Assembly (NCBI GenBank): GCA_946902875.1
Contig: OX336338.1
Span: 5,261,971-5,325,970 of the forward strand
Source of the DNA: Nematopogon swammerdamellus
Taxonomy: Eukaryota > Arthropoda > Insecta > Lepidoptera > Adelidae
Length of the DNA: 64,000 nucleotides
Direction of reading: 5' to 3'
The translations under genes were made by a program, and so were the position numbers. A model generated the notes under the pieces. That model did not search any database and was not told where the DNA came from. It worked only from the letters and a program-made list of their open reading frames with translations. This document shows, piece after piece, positions 25,601-37,600 of the stretch; positions within the stretch are counted from its first letter, which is position 1, and the number at the start of each line of letters is the position of its first letter.

Positions 25601-28600
25601 CGGTAGCTTAGTGGTGCGGTCCGTCGAATGTTGTTAAGCAACCCTGGGTACGGTCAGTATTGGATGGGTGACCGCTAGACCGTTGGAGGCTGACTGTGGT
25701 TCGGATTCCACATTAAACTGTAGATCCCTTCCCTTCTTACCTTACTTGGTAGGGTTTATCCCGCCCGGGTTGGTACCACTGCACTGAATGAAACGTCGGT
25801 CGAAACGGCTATGTAAATAGTTCGTGTTTTCCGTCCAGAAGGGAAGCACTGACATGGCACCTAGTTCACCCGGAGTTATTGGCTGACCGTGTCAGTTTCC
25901 ATAAAAAAAATACACACATTGCAGATCGTTTTTACTTCAATCTGCAGGTTATAACCAGCAGTTCACGGACGGCATGTAATCTTTATCAAAATGTTTACAT
26001 TAATTAAGGAAGACAAATAAAAAAATGCGCATCATTGCTTCACACGTGGAGAACAAAATGTTGATAAAATAAAGAATATGTCAGAATTAAGTATTATTGA
26101 TCAATTACGTATATATACATACATGCAATTCGGCTGGGCAAAAGAATATTTTCTAAGTAAAACTTTTGTCTTCTACATTATTATGGAATATTAAAGTATT
26201 ACCTAATATCAATACTAATAATAAATCTGTAGGGTCATGGAGTAAGTTACTTTGTTTTATCCGATATTGTGTATGTATAGGTAATGCCTACCTACTAAAA
26301 CTAAATTGAGGATTTTTAGAAATCTTTTCTGTATGTTCTTCCATAACTCTTAAAAAATCATCCGAATTTGATGAAACTTTTAACTATACGTGACGCAGGA
26401 TGTACTAAATAAAATTCAGTTCCGATTTCGCTGCCCCGAAATAAAGGTACAGCTCGACCTTCTTATGTTTAATTACTTTCTTTTTTTTAAATACGAATTT
26501 CAGGCGAGCGAAGTCGCGGGCAAAGGCTAGTATAGAAAATAAAACAAACTGTTCATAAGTGGAATTAACAATTCCACTGATGAACAGTTTAAGAGGAATA
26601 AAGTCTATTTTGGACAGCGTGATTTCTGTACGTGAAAGAAGGAACATGTGGCTAAAGAATCCTCTGTATGTGATGGATGATTATGATTTAAAGTGCGAGA
26701 GTCCCTGAGCCTTGGTGTCACTGCGACCTAGGAAGATCTATTGTGATCTCTCAAAAGTTTATAGCTCACTCAACTACTCTATATCTCAACTTAACACGTT
26801 TTTAGGTTTCCGTATTCTGTACGGAAGCCTATATTACTAAGCCTACGCCGTCTGTCTGTCTGTCCAACTGCTGTATCTTTGGAACCGTAATAAGTAGCCG
26901 GTTGAAATTTTCCCAGAATATGTGTTATTATGGTGGATATAAAAACAAATAATAAAATAAATAGAAAAAGTAAAAAATTAAGGAGGTTTCCCATACAAGA
27001 AACTTTTTTTTTTTACCAATGTTGTTTTTGTGGTGCGGAAACCTCGGTGCGCGAGTCTGACTCGCACTTGGCCGGTTTTTTTTTTTGTAGGTACTGCGTT
27101 CACTGCGTCAGCAGCAATCAAGCGGCCGACGTGATCGCCAATTTCATTTGGATTTCATCCGCTCAGTTTTGCGGTCCGATTCGTGCTGTGCTGTCCATAA
27201 TTAAAAACCGGCCAAGGCCGAGTCGAACTAGCGCACCAGGGGTTCCGTATCGCCATGTCATGGTCAGCGCTGCTTCATACTGTTTTCCGTAGATGGCGCG
27301 CCGATTTTCATACACTTTTTAGTTTCTTGTATGGGGACCTCTGTGAATTTTGTACTCTTTCTTATTTTTATTATTTGTTGTTATATCGGCCATAATAACA
27401 CGTATTCTGCGAAAATTTCAGCGGGCTTCCTATTATGGTTAAGGAGATACAGTCCTCGGACAGATGGTGTAAATAGGGTCCCGTACGATGGATACGGAAC
27501 ACTAAAAATCGAATAATTTCTTAATAAATGTATGAATGAATGAAAGGTCGGCCAAAACTGCTATGTAATTAGTTGGTGTTTTGCGTCCAGTTCAGTGTAG
27601 CTGGCACGACCGAAGGGAAGAACTGACGTGGCACCTAGCTCACCCGGTGTTATCCGGGCTGACATCACGGATGTTGTAGATGATGTAGCCAACCGTGTCA
27701 GTTTCCATAAAAATAAAAAACCGGGCAAGTGCGAGTCGGACTCGCGCACTGAGGTTTCCGCAACACAATAAAAACATTGAAAAAAAAACACGTTTCTTGT
27801 ATGGGAACCTCCTTAATTTTTTTTTTCTATTTTTTATTATTTGTTGTTATATCCGCCATATTAACACATATTCTGTGAAAATTTCAATCGGCTACCTATT
27901 ACGGACGGACGGACTGACGGCGTAGGCTTAGTAATAGGCTTCCGTACGGGATGCGGAATCCTAAAAATGAAAGATATATTTTTTTTTTATGTAATCCGGT
28001 ATGGGTGGCTGAGTCGGAGGGGCCAAAGCACATGCTCTAACCAGCCAATATCACCTCCGAGAAGGTAGGTGCCATACGGGAGACTTCCCTGGATTGCTGG
28101 CTATACTGGACTAGAGGAGAACGCAACCGAGGTTGCTTGCGTGCGGCCATCTTACATCCAGTACGGTGGTACCAACCTAGTCGGCTACAATTTGAGCCTA
28201 CCACCTAGTAAGGGGCAAGGGAAGGGACCTAAAGTTTTACACCGGTTCCGAACGGTGAAGCAGCGGGTATAGGTATGCATGTAAATTTTTTCGTATTAAT
28301 GCTTATCAACATGTTTGCAGGGCCTGCAGAACGCGCCCAGCAGTCCGGTGAGCGCGCTGCGACCGCTCGAGATCGTGGCGCCGCGCATCGACACCTACCG
28401 CTTCTCCATGGCAAACCTGGAGGAGACGCAGGACGCGGACCTGGACGCGATCCTCGGGGAACTCTGCGCTCTGGACTCCGAGTACGATGAGGAGATATCG
28501 AGGGTCGCCTCCGGTACGCATCTTTATTTTTTTAATCCCCGACGCAAAAGGAGTTGGCTCTAGGGGGCATACTACGATTTGATAATTGGGAAATGACGTA

Positions 28601-31600
28601 TGAAATAATCTAGAACAGCGTTTCTCAATCTATGGTACGCGTACCACGAGTGGTACGCGGACTACTTCGAGGTGGTACGCGAAAAAAATTATAACACATT
28701 ATGCTCTGCAAAATATTATAAGCGGCAATAAAAAGTGCCATAATCCTAATTTAGAAAGTTTTGTTGATGAACATAAATATAATTTGAATTCTGATGTTCT
28801 TAGCGATATAAAAACCCACTATCAAATGCTCATAGTAATATAAATATAACTAAAATCGATATGAAATCGATTTTTAGGTTTTGGAAAGAGAATCATTAAT
28901 TGAACTTTGGTGTGATGCTATCCTCCAAAGAGTTACGAATGTAGATATAGATAAAAATATATTATTATTAGCTTCTTGTAGGTAAAGGTGGTACGCCGCG
29001 AAATATATTGGTTTTAGTGGTACGTGAAAAAAAAAGTTTGAGAACCCCTGATCTAGAACGATAAAAAAGGTATGGACGCCGGACTGTCAAATGCTTGTAT
29101 GAGAACTTGCGTCGCCGAGTTGCGGGGAGCGGTGTGTACTTACCGATGATAAGATATTCCACTATTGTGCACACTAAACCACTATTGTGGCTTCCACACG
29201 TAAACACAGAGCATGCGGGCATTTTAAACAGGTTTTTGCGAACGCAGCCAATGACAGACTGACGGGCCAGCGCGCGACCGTCCAATGAAACAAGTATGCT
29301 TTTACTTATATCGTGGTACGCTGGCGAGGATAGGGTTCGGGGTCCATACCTTTTTTATCGTTCTAGGAAATAATAATAGATAGCGCTTAAGGCTACGGAG
29401 GCGGGAGGGCGTCCATTTTCGTTTGTTTAAACAGCCGACGGGAGTGTGCCGAGTCTAGTGTTCTATGTTAAATTTCCCATTTTATCGTGCATGGCGATGT
29501 CGATTTGGGTCACAGGCTAGCTTAGCCAGGCAGGCTACCAATTAGTTTCTTTTATTTTTGCAAAATTTACTTGCATGTACACTAGGGCCATTGAGAAGAG
29601 ACAAAAATTGTAAACAAACTCATGGGTTCATAAAATAGTTTTCTTGGAGACGAGATGCGTTTTAAAATTTTGTTTCAACAATGGCATAGGAGTAAGGTGT
29701 CCAGCAAAAGGTACAAACTGCTGCTTTATAAAACGCAGATTCGCTCATGTGGGACGGATCCGCAAAATACTTGCTCGGCTCCTTAGACTCGATTCATTGT
29801 CGCGCTGTACGCCTCGCTAACGACCCCGAGGTAACTCGGAACTTAGAGACCTTACAACTCCGCAGGGAAGTTGGATCTCTGTGTGTGTTCTATCGCCTGT
29901 ACCACGGAGAGTGTTCCAAGGAGCTGCACGATGCGATCCCTCCATCCCCATTCTACCATCGTTCCACAAGCAACAGGTTGGGAATGCATCCGCACACTGT
30001 CGATATCACCCCACTTAGGACAAATCGATCCTGTAAATCCTTTATTTACAGGGTTGCCAACATGTGAAATGCACTCCCACCTGCATCTTTTCCTCTAATG
30101 TACAGTCTGAGATCCTTCAAACATAATGTGAAGGTGCACCTAGCCGGCTGACATGGTATTCGCAGCCCCCGTAAATATCCGAATGCCCGTGGGCCACGTC
30201 GAACTACACCTCTGCGTTAGTCTGGCGCGCGCCATATGTCGTGCATCCCAAAAAAAAAAGCCACAGTTGCACTCCGGGAGTGCCGGCAGAAGGGAAAACA
30301 ACACCGTAACATTGCTTAAAGAAAAACCGTAACATTCCTTAAAAAAAAAACAAAAAAAAATATTAATGTTAAATTTAGTAGAACGGACAGACGACATACA
30401 AGCATTTGTTACGGAACCCTACATTCATTTTGCAGAACTTAGTAGAATGGACAGACATAAACGTGTTACGGAACCCTACATTCATTTTGCAGAACTTAGT
30501 AGAATGGACAGACATAAACGTGTTACGGAACCCTACTTTTATTATAAAATAACCGTCGGAGGACCTTGGTTGAAAATTGTAAAATTTAGTAGAACGGACA
30601 GACATGCATTTGTTACAGAACCCTACATTCATTTTGAAATAAATGTTAAATTTAGTAGAACGGACAGACATGCATTTTTTACGGAACCCTACATTCATTT
30701 TGCAGAACTTAGTAGAATGGACAGACATAAACGTGTTAACGAACCCTACTTAACAGTTGCACTCCGGGAGTGCCGGCAGATCCCGTGCCACTCTAACTTA
30801 ACCCTTAATGCAATGACTTAAGGTTACATTTCGCTTTTCGAGATCTGACAATGACGCGATGCGCGAACAAAATTGATCCCGTGCCACTGTAACTTAACCT
30901 TTAATGCAATGACTTAAGGTTACATTTCGCTTTTCGAGGACACGATGTCGCTAGTTTAAAATTTTATACCCAAGCGCCGCTAAAGAAGTTTTCACTTCAA
31001 AAAAAACTAGGTTAGGTTCATTGGAAATTGCGTTCTGTAATAATTTCGACTACTGCACTGCAGAAGAGCGTAGGTCATGACAATGTACCTACTTACATAT
31101 TAATCTAGTGCGCCTTCTCCCAGTTGGCAAATAAACATATTATGTAGTATGTATATGCAATGAATTAATCAAATACCTCATTATCTCTGTCTCTGCGTCT
31201 TATAAAAGTGAACATCTGTCTGTGTGTATGTATGTATGTTTGAGGTTAACTCCGGACCCGCTGTACATATTTCGATGTGGTTTGCACCAATGGAAAGAGT
31301 TGTCCTTGAGGCTCACTATAGGCTATATAGTATGTACCATCACGCTAAGTAGCCTTAGGGCTGAGCAGTATCAAAGATAGTATATTATGGACGTGAGAGA
31401 GAGAGAGAGAGAATATATAAGAGAAGCAATGGTTTTATTATCATATTTGCGTTTAAATCGGATTTGCTATTAAAATTAAGACTTAAGTGGCTTGTGGCCG
31501 AGTGGTTTGGGCATCGGCTTCTCATGCGAGAGGTCCGAATCCGGTCGGCATGCACCAGTGAGTTTTTTCTGACGAAAAAATTTAGGGGCATACCTGCTGC

Positions 31601-34600
31601 TTCACCTTTCGGAACCGATGTAAAACTGTAGTTCCCTTGCTCCTTACTAGGTGGTAGGCTCAAATTGTAGCCAACTGGATTGGACCACCGTACTGGATGT
31701 CAGATGGCCGCATAGCAGCCTCGGTTGTGTTCTCTAGTCCAGTATAGCCAGCAATCCGGGGAAGTCTCCGGTATGGCACCTACCTTCTCGGAGATATTGG
31801 CTGGTCGGAGCGTGTGGTTTGGCCCCTCCGACTCAGCCACCCATACTGGATTACATAAAAAAAACCGAGTCTACCGCGAGCGAAGCCGCGGAAAAAAGCT
31901 AGTAGGTTATAAACTGAAGATGAGCGCTAGAAGGAGAATTAAAACTGAGATCATTTTATTTACATGTTTTGCGCGCTCGGTGATGCAAAATGCTCTGTGG
32001 TTATTTGATTACGCCGCTGTGGTCACATCGCTCTCTCGTATACAGATGACATCAGGAATTACAAGACACAATGAGAGTATAAAGACCTATTTCTGTAACC
32101 ACGTAATATACAAGTGAAATTCATATTATAGGTATAACAGATGAGGTCAAAGTTGTTGATTTAGCATTGGAAAATAAAAAAAAAGTGTCAAATGCGGGCC
32201 GACCTCGCGTGGAGAGGCTTCAGTACCATTCCGTTTTCCGTGAGAACTTTAAGACTTAGAATTTTCAAACTATAAGAGAGGCCCAATATTCCTAATTTTT
32301 TTCGCAATTTTCGACATAGTACACTTGAAAAAAAATTTGTTTAATTTTCTATTTTGTCCCACAAAATCGAAATTCCTTCATTTACGCTATGCTTCCGTGA
32401 TTGGGTCATCAAACTGTAGATGTATATACCAATTTTGTACTTTTTCATCCAGTATATTCGGAGAACAAGACTGAGAAGAAGATAAGGATTCCGTTTTCCA
32501 TCTTTTTATGTACGAGACCCTAAAAAATGGAACCATAAGATATGGTTCAATTTGACATTGTGCAAGTTCACAGAATGCAGACGCTTGCATAATAAACTAG
32601 AAGATGCAACTGTTCCAGATTTAAACATAATTTGTTATCGGCCCGGTGGCGTAGTTGGTTAACCTATTGTCGGTTATCTATGGAAGAAAGTCGCTAAGGG
32701 CGAGGCCGAAGGCTGAGCTGTGTGTTCACGTAAGCGATATACTTTGTCTAAAATAGCAACTTACTAATTGAGAGGCCGAAGGCCGAGCTGCGTTCGCGCG
32801 GACCACCAATTCTCGGAAAAATTCACGAACATCGAGCTACGTTCCTTGTAAGTAACTCCCGAACATAACAGATCATCATATTGGTGGAATCCTGTAAATC
32901 ACATGAAAGCAACCAGATTCTCTCAAATTTTGACTTTACCATGTCCATATAAGTGATGGTGTGACTCAACCCCTATCAAAAAATGGCGTGATATTACATA
33001 AATTTCAATAATACGATCGCATAATAGATCATATTGGTGAAAACCCCATGTAAATCGGCTCAGTAGAACTTCAGACTTCACAACAGTAGAATTAAAACAG
33101 TAGACTTCACTGCTCAGCTCAAGTTATAGCTCGAAATATATCTTGGTTGAGATATGTCGCATTACACAGGAACAGCCGCAAGCGATTATGTTAAGCCATT
33201 CTTGAGTTATAATAAGCGAATATACATACATACATATACAGGGTGTCCCAGAAACCGACGATAATCCTTCAACAGCTGATAGGCCTGCTAATTACCTCTC
33301 AGAATATCTAATTTTAGGTTTAGTAAAAATGGCTTAGTTTTTGAGATATTGTCATTTTTGTAAAAATCAAAAATTTTCTCCCTCAGCTCATTTTTTTAAA
33401 TGTCACAAGTACAAATGTAACATTTTCTTAAATCTAGTTTTTGTCAAATATTCCTGAAAAGTAAGGCTTTCACACGGTGTAATTTATTTTTTCATGTTTA
33501 ATCCTGCTTAGCTGAAAAACGACTTAAGAGCCACATGTTATTTTTTTTTCAGCTTCGTCCCTTGAGTTTGGCCCTTCGCGGTGAAAAAAATATTAACTAC
33601 ACTAAAGTGGCATTATGCAACAAAAATACGCCCATCTAATATAGTTTTTAAAATGGTACATCACTTACATATTGGCCCAATAATTTATGAGATATTGTTA
33701 TTTAACTGCAAAAGGACCTCGGAATTTGATAACTGTTCTACCAACTACGAATTGGAATAAAATAAACACTTGAAGTAATTGGTCTTTATTAACCTGTTAA
33801 AGTAGATGTTCAAATTGTTTACCACCTGCACGAATGCTAGCTCGATATCTTCTCACAAAAGCCCCGTTTATGCGTCGAGCAACTACTCGATGCAAGTGCA
33901 GATACGTCCACCTGAGCTACTGCCGTAATTCTTTCTTTGAGTTCTATCAAGGTTTCCACCGGGACCCGCAAACTTTTTTTTTAAATAGCCCAAATGATAA
34001 AAATCTAACGGATTCGGATCCGTCCGTCTGTCTGTCTGTCTGTCTGTCCGAGGGCTGGATCTCTTGAACCGTAATAGGTAGCCCGTTGAAATTTTCACAG
34101 AATATGTGTTATTGTGGCGGATATAACAACAAATAATAAAAAAATTGAAAAAGTAAAAAATTAAGGGGGGTTCCCATACAAGAAACGAGTTTTTTTTTCA
34201 ATGTTTTTTTTTAAACCTCGGTGCGCGAGACCGACTCGAGACCGAAGCATATCCTCACAGATGAATCGGGCGCCTAGATCACCGGATTTAAATCCGTTAG
34301 ATTTTTATCATTGGGGCTATTTAAAAGAAAAAGTTTACGGGTCCCGGTGAAAAACTTGATAGAACTCAAAGAAATAATTACGGCAGCAGCTCAGGTGGAC
34401 GTATCGGCACTTGCATCGAGTAGTTGCTCACGCATCAACCAGGCATTTGTGAGAAGATGTCGAGCTAGCATTCGTGCAGGTGGTAAACAATTTGAACATC
34501 TACTTTAACAGGTTAATAAAGACCAATTTACTTCAAGTGTTTATTTTATTCTAATTCGTAGTTGGTAGAACAGTTTTCAAATTCCGAGGTCCTTTTGCAG

Positions 34601-37600
34601 TTAAATAACAATACCTCATAAATTATTGGGGAAATCGGTAAGTGATGTACCATTTTAAAAACTACATTAGATGGGCCTATTTTTGTTGCATAATGCCACT
34701 TTAGTGTAGTAATTTTTTTTTTCACCGCGAAGGGCCAAATTCAAGGGAAGAAGCTGAAAAAAAATTAACATGTGGCTCTTAAGTCGTTTTTCAGCTAAGC
34801 AGGATTAAACATGAAAAAATAAATTATACCGTGTGAAAGCCTTACTTTTTAGGAATATTTGACAAAAACTAGATTTAAGAAAATGTTACATTTGTACTTG
34901 TGACATTTAAAAAAATTAGCTGAGGGAGAAAATTTTTGATTTTTACAAAAATGACGATATCTCAAAAACTAAGCCATTTTTACTAAACCTGAAATTAGAT
35001 ATTCTGAGAGGTAATTAGCAGGCCTATCAGCTGTCGAAGGATTATCGTCGGTTTCTGGGGCACCCTGTATAGGGTGACTGGTAATTCGATCTATTCCTTG
35101 AAAGGGGTTATACTAGAGGTTATTTGGAACAAATTAAGTCCTATCAACTGGGGGTCGGAAATGAGCGGTTTCCGAGATATCGGGGTTTTAAGATTTTTTT
35201 TTAAATTTATGTCTTGTAATCGAAAAAAAAGTTTTAAAAAATGTATCCTTATTTTTGGGTACTTCATTGATATTTTTCTGAAAGCTGGTAAGCTACCAAT
35301 CATTTAAAAAAAAATATCGGTCCAACATTCTCAAAATATCAGAAATAAAAGGTCTTAAATGAATTTTTATATTTATTTTTGTGTAAATTTCTATTAAAAA
35401 AAATATTTTTTCATTAAAAAAAACCCAGTTGATGGGGGTTAAATGTTGTTCCAAATAAACTCTAGTATAACCCCTTTCAAGGAATAGATCGAATTACCAG
35501 TCACCCTGTACACAAAGCAAGCAGACTTGAATGTTATAAAATTATAATATCTATTTAGGGATTGAAATGCGCTAGCAAACATTTCAAACAATAAAGTATT
35601 TGATAAACTGAGGTCAATCGTGATAAACCACAGAACTATGAATCACTCACACTTAGTTATGTGGACACTATTGTATCAACCGTTCAAACATAATGTTTAA
35701 ATAGTACCTAGTTTAGGTATAGGAAAATAAATAGAGGCATAGTCTCATACAAAATTATTTAGTTATTTTTAATATATATTAATATATATTATTTATATTA
35801 GTAATTAAAAAACACCTATTCTTTATGATATTTCGACCTCATCTTCCTCGTCAGATAACATTGTTTATATACATGTAAGTTTAATATGTCAAATGGTGAT
35901 GACGAATGATAGATGGTGTTAATTCTGACACCGATTTGTTACCAGTCACCAAATTTGATGCCCTAATCCCGCCTGTTTAGTTTTCCCTTCAAGTTTAAAT
36001 AGGATAAATCACCAGTATGCATTCTGTGCATTAAAGCACAGATAAAATTTATCTAGCCTATGACACATTGACTACCGAAAAGAATCCAACCTTATAGATG
36101 TTGAAATAGCTTCCGCACTGTGAGGGGAAAAAACAAACGCACATTCAAACATAAGTGCATACGCTGCCAAAATTGTAACCCTCCTTTTGGCTTCACCTAT
36201 CAACTCGTATCGCTATAACTTTTGCATAGGTACGGTAATTCAATTAAATTTAGGTAGGTAAAATTGTAATAGTGTAAGAAACCTACCTAAAATAATTTAT
36301 TTTTTATAGAATTTGATCTATAGCGCTTAGTATGGGATCAGCGCAAAGTGCATCGACACTATTTCGCGAACACTCAGGGAATGCGGGTTAACACCCTCTA
36401 TCATATTATTTATGTACAAAATGTTATAAACTTGGAAGATGAGTACAATGGGGCTGATTAACAAATCATTGTTAAAAGCCGCTCGACCGTTGGAGGCTGA
36501 CCGTGGTTCGGAGTCCACGTTAAACTGTAGGTCCCTTCTCTTCTTACCTTACTAGGTGGTAGGGTTTATGCCGCCCGGGTTAGTACCACCGCACTGAATG
36601 AAACGTCGGTCGAAACGGCTATGTAAAGTTCGTGTTTTCCGTCCAGTTCAGTGTAGCCGACATGAAATGAAGGGAAGCACTGACATGGCACCTAGTCCAC
36701 CCGGTGTTATGGGCAGACATCACGGATGTTGTAGGCGATGTAGCCAACCGCGTCAGATTCCCTAAAAAAAGCCCTAAGCATAAATAAGTAAAAAATACAC
36801 TTCATAAAGAAGATGCTGGATCTGGCAATTCTTTTTTCTCAACTATGCATCTGATTCATTCCTTTTCCTCCTGCAGGATATTCGTCCAGTTCGAAAAATG
36901 CAAAAGAAGCCGGCGGATGTGGTGAGGCGGCTGCGGCGGGGGCGGTCTCGGGCGAGACCTCTTCCGGCGGGGGCGGCGCTGTGCGGACGCATTCTCCTGA
37001 CAACGACTCTGCGTTTAGCGATACGGTAATTAGAAAACAAGCATTAACATTATATAAAAAAGATGAGGTGTCGTTGGACACCCGACAAACGCGAATATAT
37101 TTTTATATTTAAACGCTTTATATTTGAAATCCAATTATTATTATTGTTGGTTTAAATTATTTAGCATCTATTGGCAGTACACTGCGCTCAGATTTGTCCA
37201 TCATAACATTCTGCCAGTTCGATTAGATATCACAGCGAAGAAGAACTGACAAGAAACTTCACTGGATTTTTTTTTCAATGTGTACTTAGTCTACTTTACA
37301 AAAATCTTAGCCACTGCCTAAACACGCATGGACTGATTTATGACAGATGATAAAGTGATATTTTTGTTTAAATATGAAGTTGTATGAAGTTTTTCACCCA
37401 CCACACTGCCACATGCAGCAGGCCAGTCTCCACTACCAGCAGCAGCTTCACAATCCACCACATGTCGTTATCGTATAAAAATTACATTCATATAGCGAGA
37501 TCTATGCGATATCCCTTTCAACTTAAACTATGGTTCGAGAGCATAGATGGCGCTCAGGCAGACTACGCGATGCGGAGCATTCATTTGTTCATAGGTTTAA

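Noticed and set aside
24993..25616. Regularly spaced repeats suggesting a CRISPR-like array
   Set aside because: Units are contiguous with no unique spacers, lie in a eukaryotic intron and carry SINE sequence.
30366..30821. 151-codon ORF
   Set aside because: It is the translation of a non-coding tandem repeat; the opposite strand is equally open.
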